Shown: positions 41,188 through 49,629, counted from the first letter of the stretch. The stretch: DNA of 53,467 nucleotides from an uncultured Flavonifractor sp. (GCA_947384055.1 CANDFO010000007.1:1-53467), one strand, 5' to 3'. Notes: a model not told the origin generated them from the letters alone. Translations and numbers: made by a program.

Positions 41188-42027
41188 ATGGCATATCACG
41201 TATCGACGGCGCCGTTTGGAAAAACAGCCGACGGGAAAGAGACCGCGTGCTTCTCGATTATCAATTCAGCGGGTTCCTGCCTTGAGGTGTCCAGCTACGG
41301 CTGCACAGTGAAACGCGTGCTCCTTCGCAGCTCCGACGGGGAGGAGCGCCAGGCGGCGGCCGGTCTGCCCGCCCTGGCCGACTATGAACAGAGCCCCGCT
41401 CCGGTGGGCGCGGCGCTGTTTTGGGAAGGCGGAGAGGCGCTGGAGCTCAGCCGAAGCGTCTGGCAGGTGGCGGAAATCGGGGAAAACAGTGTGGCCCTGT
41501 TCCAAAAGACCCCGCTGCCGGCGGGCGGGACAGGGTTCTTTGCGGTCCGATTTGCCTGGATGGACCGTGACCGCCTGGTGATTGATATGAGCGCAAGCTG
41601 TGACCGGCCCTTTTCTCCCGCGGGCACATCAAACATTTACTTTACGCTGCCGGGGAATGGACCGGGCTCCTACCTTCTGCGGGATTTTTGCACCGCCGCC
41701 GGAGCGGAAGGCCAGGCCGGGCCCCTCCAGCCGCTGGACATGCCCTGTGACAGGGTGCTCCGCTGCGGTGAGAGCACAGACCGGCTTCACCCCATGGCGG
41801 AGCTCACCTGCCCGGAGAGCGACCTGTCCCTAACCGCCTATACCACGGCGCAGACCCTCCGCATTCATTCTGTGCCGGAGCCCTTCCCCGCGGTCCGGCT
41901 GAATATGGGGGCGCAGGACGCTCCCGCGGTCATTCAGCCCGGACAGTTCTGGAACCAGCGCATCATTTACGGCTTTGACGCGGTCTACCATGGACCCAAA
42001 CGAATTCTCCCCTTCGGAATGAAATAA
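41188..42027 (+). CDS. Aldose 1-epimerase-like protein, probably inactive
   Basis: 279 residues resembling galactose mutarotase: KTADGKETACFSIINSAGSCLEVSSYGCTVKRVLL matches the family N-terminus, and the tail QPGQFWNQRIIYGFD matches its end. It is shorter than usual (about 340). At the family's NHxYFNL site it has TSNIYFTLPG, so the substrate His is missing. It may be a non-catalytic sugar-binding or sensory relative (inference). AGGAG lies 10 nt before the ATG. Divergent from the catabolic operon; TATAAT at 41152-41157 is a plausible -10. Confidence 0.75.
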   Translation: MAYHVSTAPFGKTADGKETACFSIINSAGSCLEVSSYGCTVKRVLLRSSDGEERQAAAGLPALADYEQSPAPVGAALFWEGGEALELSRSVWQVAEIGENSVALFQKTPLPAGGTGFFAVRFAWMDRDRLVIDMSASCDRPFSPAGTSNIYFTLPGNGPGSYLLRDFCTAAGAEGQAGPLQPLDMPCDRVLRCGESTDRLHPMAELTCPESDLSLTAYTTAQTLRIHSVPEPFPAVRLNMGAQDAPAVIQPGQFWNQRIIYGFDAVYHGPKRILPFGMK

Positions 42028-42048
42028 TTCGGACTATAAAAGTTTAAG

Positions 42049-42200
42049 CTCTGTTTGAAAAACGGGAATATGCCCGGCCGTGAAAAATGTTCACGGCCGG
42101 CAAGGGATTTTTTCGCAAGCGTGCTGACGTATGGCGGAGAACCGTGTTCAGGCGGGAAAAAGCTCGCTGCTTGGGCGCTTTAACAATTTTTAAACAAGGC
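42049..42200. repeat. MITE-like family B element
   Basis: Ends GCTCTGTTTGAAAAA and CAATTTTTAAACAAGGC. The interior shares GGATTTTTTCGC and CGTATGGCGG with the reverse complement of 26843-27008, and GGCGGGAAAAAG...CAATTTTT with 45590-45726. It holds a strong hairpin CCGGCCGTGAA-AAATG-TTCACGGCCGG. Confidence 0.8.
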
Positions 42201-42227
42201 GTAGTTCCAAAGGAATGAAAATTATGA

Positions 42228-42233
42228 TATAAT
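42228..42233 (+). promoter_or_regulatory. -10 element of the FadR-type regulator gene
   Basis: TATAAT, with a weak -35 TTCCAA 17 bp upstream (42205-42210), immediately beyond the end of the family B element. Confidence 0.5.
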
Positions 42234-42319
42234 AGCCGCGAAGGGACAATATTACATCTGCGCGCGGAGCGGCAGGGAACAGATACAGTTTACAGTTTTT
42301 GGTGTGAGGAAGAGAAGCC

Positions 42320-43108
42320 ATGACAAAAAAAGAAATTGCATATACGAGAATATGCGACGATATTTTTTGCAGAAACCTGTTGCCGGGGAGCAAGATCAAC
42401 ATCAGCGAGCTGGCGGAAAAATACGGCATGAGCGCAATTCCGGTCCGTGAGGCGCTGACACAGCTGGAGACGGAAAATATGGTAAAAAATATTCCCTATC
42501 GCGGCTATGTGGTTTCAGGTGTGGTGTTCAACGATTTTCTGGAGTATTCTCTCATCCGGAACGAGCTGGACTGTCTGGCGCTGCGCTACGGCATCGCTTA
42601 TTTGACGGACGAGAGCCTGGCGCATATCAAGGCCCTGCAGCAGAAGCTGACAGAGCTGTATGCCGCCGGAGATTATGAGCAGTATGTTATTGTAAACCGG
42701 CAGTTTTACGTGGCACTGTATTCTTTTGCTCCCTGCATGAAGCTTCAGGAAATGATTGAGAGCGTCACCAAGTGCGCCTATCATAAGCAGTCCGTCCTGC
42801 TGCTGGTGCCAGAACGCATGAAGACATCGCTGGAAGAGCATGACGCACTGATCTGCGCGATTGAAGCCAGAGATACCGAGCGGGCTACCCAGATTCTGTT
42901 TTCACACCGGCTGAATACGCTGCTGCAGCTGGTGCGGGAGATGAAATACAACCTTATGAAGCCCAACTACTGTCAGCAGGAAGTCCTGACCGCCTTTTTT
43001 ACCGAGGAGGAACTGAAAAACCGCACGGCGGTCAGCGGCGAAGTGGAATACTGGAATTATATCCTGGAGCATTTGTCTGACGCAAAAGAGGTCGCTATTC
43101 CCCGGTAG
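42320..43108 (+). CDS. GntR-family regulator, FadR/FCD type
   Basis: 262 residues. Winged helix (about 5-70) with PGSKINISELAEKYGMSAIPVREALTQLETENMV, then an all-helical FCD ligand domain (about 80-215), with candidate metal/ligand His residues in HDALICAIEARD and SHRLN. Such regulators usually respond to carboxylic acids, so it is the likely local controller of the divergent TctABC-catabolic cluster (inference). GAGGAAGAG lies upstream of the ATG. Lower GC and longer tail than usual. Confidence 0.92.
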   Translation: MTKKEIAYTRICDDIFCRNLLPGSKINISELAEKYGMSAIPVREALTQLETENMVKNIPYRGYVVSGVVFNDFLEYSLIRNELDCLALRYGIAYLTDESLAHIKALQQKLTELYAAGDYEQYVIVNRQFYVALYSFAPCMKLQEMIESVTKCAYHKQSVLLLVPERMKTSLEEHDALICAIEARDTERATQILFSHRLNTLLQLVREMKYNLMKPNYCQQEVLTAFFTEEELKNRTAVSGEVEYWNYILEHLSDAKEVAIPR

Positions 43109-43134
43109 CTTATAATCTGTGCCTGCCATTGTTC

Positions 43135-43166
43135 GCCGTCGTTCAACGGTTGTGAATACAGGTTCT
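43135..43166. repeat. Solo end of a family B element
   Basis: GTCGTTCAACGGTTGTGAAT followed by ACAGGTTCT: one terminus identical to the 46698-46783 copy, with no second end nearby. A decayed or deleted element. Confidence 0.8.
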
Positions 43167-43278
43167 TATACCTTGCTGCAAAAATGGTCAAAAAACAGCC
43201 GCAATCTCAATCACGAGATTACGGCTGTTTTTCCACCGCTGTCCGGCGGCCGGGATATGGGGAGCGTTTGCCGGGAGA

Positions 43279-43506
43279 TCAAAACCATTCCCGGTAGGGG
43301 GGGATCAGCCCCGCGCTGCCGGTCCAGCCCTCCAGAGAGCCGGCCCCGGCCTTGTGCGCCAAGGCCTCCAGCCGCTCCAGGGAATCCACCGCGCGGTATT
43401 GCGCACAGATCTGGTCCTGAATATGGCCGGGCAGCGCGTTAAAGTACTCTTCCGCTCTGGGCTCGTGGCGAAAAAGGGAGTACAGGTCCCGATAGGATTC
43501 GTGCAT
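43279..43506 (-). CDS. Small hypothetical protein
   Basis: 75 residues, MHESYRDLYSLFRHEPRAEE then YFNALPGHIQDQICAQYRAVDSLERLEALAHK: a predicted helical, soluble protein. Start at 43506 has GAGGTGAG upstream; the frame to 43533 adds nine residues without a site. Similar short Y(F)..LP..VQDQI.. proteins occur in Clostridia but have no function that I know. It lies 117 bp after the 45-residue ORF on the same strand, opposite a LysR regulator. Confidence 0.7.
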   Translation of the reverse strand: MHESYRDLYSLFRHEPRAEEYFNALPGHIQDQICAQYRAVDSLERLEALAHKAGAGSLEGWTGSAGLIPPYREWF

Positions 43507-43623
43507 CCAGCTCACCTCACCTACAGGATGCACATCTCCTGTACCGCCTATGCCCGCCGGCCAGCGTTAAAATCTGGAAAATACGGTCTGCGGGCCGAAG
43601 AGAGCGTATGGCCTTTGTGCCGC

Positions 43624-43761
43624 TCAGCGGAAGGCGCGCCAGGGACTTCCCGGCCAGACCTGCCGCCGCTGGGAAGCGGAGATGCCGTCGATGTAGGGGA
43701 GAACGCGGCGCAGCGGGCAGGAAGCGGTGGAGTTCACAGGACGATTAATGTTCTTTTTCAT
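43624..43761 (-). CDS. 45-residue ORF opposite the LysR gene
   Basis: Codes for MKKNINRPVNSTASCPLRRV then LPYIDGISASQRRQVWPGSP and WRAFR. Support: AGGAG 7 nt before the ATG and a good minus-strand promoter TTGCGT-17 bp-TATACT (43809-43837). The peptide is basic with one Cys and no membrane segment. Function unknown; could be a regulated microprotein or a leader peptide for the 75-residue gene. Confidence 0.6.
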   Translation of the reverse strand: MKKNINRPVNSTASCPLRRVLPYIDGISASQRRQVWPGSPWRAFR

Positions 43762-43789
43762 GACAGAGCTCCTTTCTGACGGTTGGCGG

Positions 43790-43863
43790 TTGACTTCTCA
43801 CTGAGGTCAGTATACAATACTTTCATCCATAACGCAAACGAATCTTTCTCATGCTTAACATGA
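43790..43863. promoter_or_regulatory. Divergent overlapping promoters and LysR-type operator
   Basis: Plus strand: TTGACT (43790-43795), 17 bp, TACAAT (43813-43818), for the LysR gene. Minus strand: TTGCGT (43832-43837), 17 bp, TATACT (43809-43814), for the 45-residue ORF. The -10 elements overlap. TCATG-CTTAA-CATGA (43849-43863) is a perfect palindrome of the LysR-box type just upstream of the minus-strand -35. Confidence 0.75.
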
Positions 43864-43876
43864 AAAAAAGGAATGA

Positions 43877-44839
43877 TTGGAGTTGAATACAGCCAAATGT
43901 CAGGTGCTGCTGAAAACGGCGGAGCTGGGGAGCTTTACGCGTGCGGCGGAAGCGCTGGGCTACACTCAGTCGGCGGTCAGCCGCGCCATAGCGGACCTGG
44001 AGCGGGAGTGGGACCTGCCCCTGCTGGCCCGCAGCCGGGAGGGAGCGCTTCTGACCTCCCAGGGCGAGGCGCTGCTGCCCCAGATACGTGCGCTGTGCAA
44101 CGCGGAACGGGGGCTGGAGAGCCAGGTGGCCGCTCTGCACGGGCTTACTCAGGGAACGCTGCGGGTGGGAACCTTCAACAGCGTGTCCGTCCACTGGCTC
44201 CCCGCCATTATGAAGAAATTTTTAACCCGCTATCCCGGCATCCGCTTTGAGCTGGTCTGCAAATGGGAGTTTGCCGAGGTGGAGGACCTGGTGCGCCGGG
44301 GAGCGGTGGACTGCGGCTTTCTGGGGCTGCCCACAGGACCGGGGCTGAAGGCCATCCCCCTCTTTCAGGACCAGTTCTTGGTGGCCCTGCCGCCGGACCA
44401 CCCTCTGGCCGGCGCGCCCTGTTATCCCTTTGCCCGGTTTCTGGAGGACCCCTATATCGCGATTCCAGAGGACAGAGACCTGGAGATTGAACCCATCTTC
44501 CAGGAGGCGGGGCTGCGGCCCAGACTCCAGTATACAGTCAATGACGATATGGCTATTTTGGCCATGGTAGAGCAGGGACTGGGCGTAAGTATCCGCTCTG
44601 AGCTGGTCTTACAGGATTCGGGTCGGCATTTCGCGGCTATTCCCCTGGAACGGCCGCACTTCCGCCAAATCGGTCTGGCCCTGCCCAAGGGAACGACGCC
44701 CTCCGCCCTGACAGAGCGCTTCGCGGCGTGCGTGCAGGAGTGGGTGGACGGGGAACAGGCAATAGACGGAGCGGCGCCCGGCTGCCCGTTCCGCCCGCAG
44801 GACATACAAAAACCGGTGGGTTGTGGAAACAGATGTTAA
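43877..44839 (+). CDS. LysR-family transcriptional regulator
   Basis: 320 residues. N-terminal winged helix (about 3-60: LKTAELGSFTRAAEALGYTQSAVSRAIADLERE) and a periplasmic-binding-like effector domain (about 90-295: GTLRVGTFNSVSVHWLPAIMKKF...). TTG start at 43877 behind AAAAGGAA. Divergent from a 45-residue and a 75-residue gene, which are its natural targets. The effector is unknown. Confidence 0.93.
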   Translation: MELNTAKCQVLLKTAELGSFTRAAEALGYTQSAVSRAIADLEREWDLPLLARSREGALLTSQGEALLPQIRALCNAERGLESQVAALHGLTQGTLRVGTFNSVSVHWLPAIMKKFLTRYPGIRFELVCKWEFAEVEDLVRRGAVDCGFLGLPTGPGLKAIPLFQDQFLVALPPDHPLAGAPCYPFARFLEDPYIAIPEDRDLEIEPIFQEAGLRPRLQYTVNDDMAILAMVEQGLGVSIRSELVLQDSGRHFAAIPLERPHFRQIGLALPKGTTPSALTERFAACVQEWVDGEQAIDGAAPGCPFRPQDIQKPVGCGNRC

Positions 44840-44873
44840 ATATGAAAAAACTGTCAAGTTTATCCCCAGGGGC

Positions 44874-44902
44874 TTGGCAAACGGGGCGCAAAGTATTATG
44901 AT
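44874..44902 (+). promoter_or_regulatory. Promoter of the bactofilin gene
   Basis: TTGGCA (44874-44879), 17 bp, TATGAT (44897-44902), about 98 bp before the ATG. Confidence 0.75.
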
Positions 44903-45000
44903 AGAGAAGTCTTGACAAGCGTGAAACCGGTACGGCCCGCTTCCGTACCGCCTGAGGAAGTTTCCAAGTAAAATCATAAGATAGAAAGGGATGTGTTACC

Positions 45001-45573
45001 ATGGGACTGTTCCGTACTTCCCCCCTGCCCGGCAATGATTTCCGGGACCTTCCGGCTGATGGCTCTGAAAATCTGACAGAGAACAGCCCGCCCCCGGCGG
45101 CTGAAAAAACACCTGTTGTCCGTCCCGCAGTCCGCGAGACGGTGCTGGGCCAGGGACAGACTTTTGAGGGCAACCTCACCGGCGAGGGCGCGGTCAGGCT
45201 GGAAGGAACCTTTCGGGGGGATATCTCCCTGCGGGGTGTGGTTTCCGTCAGCATGACCGGCTCTCTGGTAGGAACCATCGAGGCCACCAATATTTTTGTC
45301 TCCGGCAGTGTGAACGGGGATATTACCGCCCACGGAAAGCTCCGGCTGTCCTGCGGCAGCAAGGTAGTGGGTGATGTAAAAGCCCAAACGCTGGCCATTG
45401 AAGAGGGTGCCAGCTTCAACGGACGCAGCACCATGCTCAATGGTGAGGCCACTCCCCTGCCCAGCCCCGGCGCGGCCCTGCCTCCGGTTGAAGAGCTTCA
45501 GTTTGGCCGCAATTATACTGTGGACAGTATGGACGAGGATATCCCCGACGATGAGGACGCCTCCAAGGATTGA
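45001..45573 (+). CDS. Bactofilin-like polymer-forming cytoskeletal protein
   Basis: 190 residues: a Pro-rich disordered head (about 1-40), a bactofilin core (about 48-140) with the repeated right-handed beta-helix pattern GEGAVRLEGTFRGDISLRG... SVNGDITAHGKLRLS...KVVGDV, and an acidic disordered tail. Bactofilins self-assemble into filaments that organise the envelope or wall enzymes. Monocistronic, own promoter. Start at 45001 behind AAAGGGATG. Confidence 0.93.
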   Translation: MGLFRTSPLPGNDFRDLPADGSENLTENSPPPAAEKTPVVRPAVRETVLGQGQTFEGNLTGEGAVRLEGTFRGDISLRGVVSVSMTGSLVGTIEATNIFVSGSVNGDITAHGKLRLSCGSKVVGDVKAQTLAIEEGASFNGRSTMLNGEATPLPSPGAALPPVEELQFGRNYTVDSMDEDIPDDEDASKD

Positions 45574-45589
45574 CAGCCCGTGCGCCTGA

Positions 45590-45726
45590 ACGCTGAACGC
45601 CGGAGTGTCCGAAAGGTCAAAGCATGACCAACCGTGGAGAATCTTTGTATCCGGCAAGAAAATTGCGCTGTCCAGGCGGGGAAAGATCCGTTGTTGGGTG
45701 TTTCAACAATTTTTGAACAGGATCTA
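45590..45726. repeat. MITE-like family B element (left end unclear)
   Basis: The right end, GGCGGGGAAAGATCC...TTTCAACAATTTTTGAACAG, matches the right end of 42049-42200. The left end is less certain (GCCTGAACGC at about 45594). Confidence 0.6.
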
Positions 45727-45860
45727 AGGCTAAGCGGGATAAGACCATAACAAGTCTTATCCCGCTTAGCCTGTCGAAAAAGGCGCAGCCTTTTTCGACA
45801 GCGGGAACGCAGCTCCAGTGTGTGTACTCGTTGTCCGCTTTTAGCGGACAACGAGTACAC
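45727..45860. repeat. Cluster of three perfect hairpins
   Basis: Hairpin 1: 19-bp stem AGGCTAAGCGGGATAAGAC, 8-nt loop (45727-45772). Hairpin 2: TGTCGAAAAAGGC-GCA-GCCTTTTTCGACA (45772-45800), the same as the outer hairpin of family A repeats. Hairpin 3: 17-bp stem GTGTACTCGTTGTCCGC, 5-nt loop (45822-45860). None has a long T-run. 45861-46060 holds nothing I can identify; short ORFs there look spurious. Confidence 0.85.
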
Positions 45861-46060
45861 TTGCGGGTTGAATTGTGTTATCCCCGGACGTTCCGTCCTC
45901 TTTGTCGTCCCTCTCGCAGGGCGCACTTATTCACCGCCCGCAAGCAGAAGTGTACTGCCTGCGGCAGCCGTGCACCCTCCGTGGGGAGCCATCGGCCACC
46001 AGCGAGCAGCGCCGGGTACATACCGGGGTATTGCTTGCCACTACTACCGGCTACCAACAG

Positions 46061-46089
46061 TTGAAAGTCGCTTACGTCGGTGGTATACT
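46061..46089 (+). promoter_or_regulatory. Promoter of the SMI1/KNR4 gene
   Basis: TTGAAA (46061-46066), 17 bp, TATACT (46084-46089), 45 bp before the ATG. Confidence 0.75.
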
Positions 46090-46133
46090 TGTCTTATACT
46101 TAATTTGACAAATCGAAATTTGGGGGAATTGAT

Positions 46134-46691
46134 ATGCCGGTTTATGGACCCAAAGACTATGAAAACGTGATAACGCGGGTTCAGCGGAAAATATCTGAAC
46201 TCAATATTAAGATGGGCAAATGTCTGACGGAAGAAGAGGTCATGCTTTTTGAAGACCGTCATAACGCGAAATTGCCGCCGGCGTACCGTATTTTTTTGCA
46301 GCGTGTTGGAAACGGCTGTAAGCATATGTTTGATGGACAGCGGCTGAATGCTTTGGAGAACTGTCCACATCAAGAATTGTCTGAGCCTTTTCTGCTTGAG
46401 AAATTTTGGATTTGGGAGGATGACGACAGAGACGCGGATGCTATCGAGGCCGATATACAAAATAAAGTTTATCGGGGAAATATTGAATTGATCAATGTAG
46501 GGTGCGGAATGAGTTACAATCTGATTGTCACCGGCGCCCATCGGGGAGAGGTCTGGAATTTTGCGGATGTCGGTGTCCAGCCTTGCTGTGAACCGCAGGA
46601 CTTTCTGGGATGGTTTGAGCTGTGGCTGGATAATCAGGATGCAACAGACTATTTCAAGGACTTTGTGTACGATGAAACAGACTACGGCTAA
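46134..46691 (+). CDS. SMI1/KNR4 family protein, likely orphan immunity protein
   Basis: 185 residues with the SMI1/KNR4 pattern: LTEEEVMLFEDRHNAKLPPAYRIFLQRVGNG near the N-terminus, then GNIELINVGCGMSYNLIVTGAHRGEVWNFADVG, and FLGWFELWLD near the end. The family is used as immunity proteins against contact-dependent or polymorphic toxins. No toxin gene lies next to it; it stands alone between hairpins and family B repeats. Base composition is less GC-rich than its neighbours, suggesting transfer. GGGGGAA precedes the ATG. Confidence 0.88.
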   Translation: MPVYGPKDYENVITRVQRKISELNIKMGKCLTEEEVMLFEDRHNAKLPPAYRIFLQRVGNGCKHMFDGQRLNALENCPHQELSEPFLLEKFWIWEDDDRDADAIEADIQNKVYRGNIELINVGCGMSYNLIVTGAHRGEVWNFADVGVQPCCEPQDFLGWFELWLDNQDATDYFKDFVYDETDYG

Positions 46692-46697
46692 ACAATA

Positions 46698-46783
46698 AGA
46701 ACCTGTATTCACAACCGTTGAACGCCGACTGAGCGGTCTTTTTCCCTCTCATCCAGCATTCCCTGGTTATGAATACAGGTTCT
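46698..46783. repeat. MITE-like family B element (short form)
   Basis: 86 bp with ends AGAACCTGTATTCACAACCG and GTTATGAATACAGGTTCT and interior GAACGCCGACTGAGCGGTC. An internally deleted form of 32745-32907. It begins 6 bp after the SMI1/KNR4 stop. 46784-47073 (290 bp) contains nothing further that I recognise. Confidence 0.92.
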
Positions 46784-47073
46784 AACTTCCGGCCTGCCGG
46801 GGGGATTCCATCTTTTGGTGAAATCCCCCTGACAAATGTTCTCTGGGAAGAATGGTTGGAACAGTTCTCAAAATACCGAAAAACGTTCGGCAGTCGGGAA
46901 AAGACATGGCGGCGGCGTTTGCCTTGGCGGGCGTCAGCCCGCCTCCTCCGCCCTGCCCTGCGCTTCACGTCCACGCCTCTTTTTTCTGATTCCTTCCGGG
47001 AACTTCTCTAAGAACCAACCGCATGGCACAGCTGTCCAGCCATTTTTGCGGACCTGAAATCATGCGCTCCCGC

Positions 47074-48132
47074 TCATTCCAGCAGCAGCAGGTCCTCCGG
47101 ACGCACAGATATCTGAATGTGTTCCCTTTCCGGCAGGACCGTCCAGCGCTCCTTCCGCAGTTCCATATGCAGCAGGGGCGCGCCGGGGGCGGCGGTCTCC
47201 GGCCGGAGCGTTACCAGCATGGCGGAGACGTCCTCCGTCACCCGCACCGCCCTGCAGGGAAACACATTGACCGTCTCACCCCTGGCCGGACGGACACACC
47301 CGGCAGAGATTCCCAGGGTTGTAACGCCCTTCCGCCATGGGGCGGCGGCGCGGAGGGTCAGGCCCCAGTCCGGGATACAGACCCACCCTGCCTCTTCCCC
47401 GGGACAGACGGGAACGTAGTTTTTGCATCCGGAAATACGGGCGGCGCTGACCGTCATCGGATTTGTCATCAGCTCCCGCAGGCTGGCGACTGGGGCGGAT
47501 GTTCCCCGGTCCAGCACGCACACCGTTTTGCAGTTCCGGTATATCTCCCCGCGGTCATGGCTGACCCAGATCACCGGGCCGTTGAAGGGTTCCAGCGCCT
47601 CCCGCAATTCCGGCTCCAGCTGCCATTTGAGGTGGCTGTCCAGGGCCGCAAAGGGCTCGTCCAGCAGGATGGCCTCCGGTTCTGATGCCAAGATCCGCGC
47701 CAAAGCCGTCCGCTGCTGCTGCCCGCCGGAGAGCTGAGCGGGCAGCAGTTTTTCCGCGCCCTCCAGCCGGAGCATGGAGACCAGCTCCGCCGTCCGCGCC
47801 CGCCGCCGGGTCCGCTCCAGCCTTCCCAGGCATACCGCAATATTTTGTTCCACCGTCATATTGGGGAACAGGGCATACTGCTGAAACAGGCAGCCCACCT
47901 GCCGCCTCTGCGGTGGCAGATTGATGCCCCTTTCACTGTCAAAGAGCACCCGTCCGTCCAGCGTAACGCGGCCCCGGTCCGGCCGCTCGATTCCGGCAAT
48001 GCACCGAAGCGTCACGCTCTTTCCGCTGCCGGACGCCCCCAGCAGGGCCAACACCTGGCCTCCGGCGGCGGAAAAATCCACATCCAGCTGAAATGCCCCG
48101 TACCGCTTTTGAAGCCTGACGGTCAGCGCCAT
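47074..48132 (-). CDS. modC: Molybdate ABC transporter ATPase
   Basis: 352 residues: Walker A GASGSGKS (about 31-38), Q-loop FQQYALFP, signature LSGGQQQRTALARIL, Walker B ILLDEPFAALD, H-loop SHD, and a C-terminal TOBE/Mop-like region (about 290-352). The neighbouring ModB and ModA make molybdate (or tungstate) the cargo. Starts 4 bp after the modB stop, with its GGTGAGGAG inside the end of modB. Confidence 0.93.
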   Translation of the reverse strand: MALTVRLQKRYGAFQLDVDFSAAGGQVLALLGASGSGKSVTLRCIAGIERPDRGRVTLDGRVLFDSERGINLPPQRRQVGCLFQQYALFPNMTVEQNIAVCLGRLERTRRRARTAELVSMLRLEGAEKLLPAQLSGGQQQRTALARILASEPEAILLDEPFAALDSHLKWQLEPELREALEPFNGPVIWVSHDRGEIYRNCKTVCVLDRGTSAPVASLRELMTNPMTVSAARISGCKNYVPVCPGEEAGWVCIPDWGLTLRAAAPWRKGVTTLGISAGCVRPARGETVNVFPCRAVRVTEDVSAMLVTLRPETAAPGAPLLHMELRKERWTVLPEREHIQISVRPEDLLLLE

Positions 48133-48136
48133 CTCC

Positions 48137-48802
48137 TCACCGTCCCTTTTCCCCTTTGCGTTCCAGCAGGTTCACCGCCAGCAGCACGGCGGCGGAGATT
48201 GCCAGGTTGACCAGCACCCACCGCAGTGCCAGCCCGTCCTCATTGGTGCGCCAAAGCTGATAGACGGTGGTGGAGATGGTGGCGGTCCTGCCCGGCGTGT
48301 ATCCGGCGAGCATGGACGTGGCCCCGTACTCCCCCAGCGCCCGGGCAAAGGTAAGCACGCCTCCCGCCAAAATCCCCTGGCGGCAGGCGGGCATCCGTAT
48401 CCGCCAGAAGATAAAGGCATTGCTGAGCCCCAACGTCTTCCCCGCCTGGGCCAGGGTCTCGTCAAAGGCTTCAAAAGCACCCCGGGCCGTGCGGTACATA
48501 AGGGGGAAGCTCACCACAGCCGTGGCAATGACGGCAGACCACCACGTCATGGTCAGCCGCGCACCAAAATGCTCCAGCACCCAGCTCCCCACGGCCCGCC
48601 GTGGGCCCAGGGCCAGCAACAGCAGATACCCCACTACAGTGGGCGGCAGGACCAGCGGGAGGGTCAGCACAACATCCAAAAGCCCCTTTACCGCCCGAGG
48701 CGCCCTGGCGATATAGTACGCCGACCAGATGCCCAGAAAAAAGACCATTCCCGTAGAAACCGCCGCGATGCGCAGGGAGTTATACAGTGGAAACCAGTCC
48801 AT
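48137..48802 (-). CDS. modB: Molybdate ABC transporter permease
   Basis: 221 residues, about five membrane segments, ModB-type: LPLVLPPTVVGYLLLLALG and the coupling motif FDETLAQAGKTLGLSNAFIFWRI...RALGEYGAT. ATG overlaps the modA stop by one base (TGATG). Confidence 0.95.
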   Translation of the reverse strand: MDWFPLYNSLRIAAVSTGMVFFLGIWSAYYIARAPRAVKGLLDVVLTLPLVLPPTVVGYLLLLALGPRRAVGSWVLEHFGARLTMTWWSAVIATAVVSFPLMYRTARGAFEAFDETLAQAGKTLGLSNAFIFWRIRMPACRQGILAGGVLTFARALGEYGATSMLAGYTPGRTATISTTVYQLWRTNEDGLALRWVLVNLAISAAVLLAVNLLERKGEKGR

Positions 48803-49629
48803 CAGCTCAGCGGCATAAAGCCCGCGCGCTCCAGCACCGCCGCGCCGTCAGCGGAGCGGATGTAGGCCAGAAACGCCTCCGCCTCACCGGGATGCCCGCT
48901 GATATTCAGCACAGCCGCCGGATAGATGACCTGCCCGCACATCTCTGCCGTGGCGGTGTCCATCACTGTCAGGCCGGCGGAGAAGGCGTCGGTGCCGTAG
49001 ATAATGCCGCAGTCCACCGTGCCCTCGGACACCTGGGTTGTGACCTCCTTCACGTTGGAGCCGTAGGTAATGCACCCGCTGCCGGCGAGCGCCTCCTCGT
49101 CCAGCCCCCAGAAGGAGAAAATCCTCCGGGTGTACTGCCCCACGGGGACGTCGCCGCTGCCCATGGCCAGCAGAACGCCGCTTCCGCGCTCCAGACGCTC
49201 CCTCAGGTCGTCATAGCTCTGGATATTGGCCGGATTTCCCTCCGGCACCGCCAGAACCACCTTGTTCTCCAGCAGATTGAAACGGGTGCCAGGCTGTACA
49301 AAATCCAGGCCCTCGGTGTTGACCTCTGCGCCGGCGGCGGCGTCCAGCTGGTCCATCTGCTTCTGTCCGGCGGAAATAAAGATATCGCAGACGGCCCCCT
49401 CCTGTATCTGGGTCTTCAAGGTTCCAGAGGAATCAAAATTAAAGATGAGCCTGATATCCGCGTGGTCGTCCATATAGGTGTCGCCCAGTTCGGCGAGAAC
49501 CTCCTGCATGGAGGCGGCGGCAAAGACCGTCAATTCCACCTCCGCTCCGGAGCCGCCGCCGCAGGCGCACAGAAACAGCGCCAGCAGCAGCACCGGCGCA
49601 AAGACTGTCGGTTTCTTCGGTTTTTTCAT
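48802..49629 (-). CDS. modA: Molybdate-binding lipoprotein
   Basis: 275 residues. Lipobox LFLCAC (Cys about 22), then a ModA domain: VELTVFAAASMQEVLAELG..., FNFDSSGTLKTQIQEGAVCDIFISAG and YGTDAFSAG, which carry the Ser/Thr/Tyr oxyanion ligands. AAGGAG lies 8 nt before the ATG at 49629. Gene order modABC behind an HxlR regulator, gap 61 bp. Confidence 0.95.
   Translation of the reverse strand: MKKPKKPTVFAPVLLLALFLCACGGGSGAEVELTVFAAASMQEVLAELGDTYMDDHADIRLIFNFDSSGTLKTQIQEGAVCDIFISAGQKQMDQLDAAAGAEVNTEGLDFVQPGTRFNLLENKVVLAVPEGNPANIQSYDDLRERLERGSGVLLAMGSGDVPVGQYTRRIFSFWGLDEEALAGSGCITYGSNVKEVTTQVSEGTVDCGIIYGTDAFSAGLTVMDTATAEMCGQVIYPAAVLNISGHPGEAEAFLAYIRSADGAAVLERAGFMPLS

Noticed and set aside
45820..46170. 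116-residue and overlapping short ORFs
   Set aside because: No ribosome-binding site, Cys/Arg/Pro-rich in every frame, and they run through the promoter of the SMI1/KNR4 gene.
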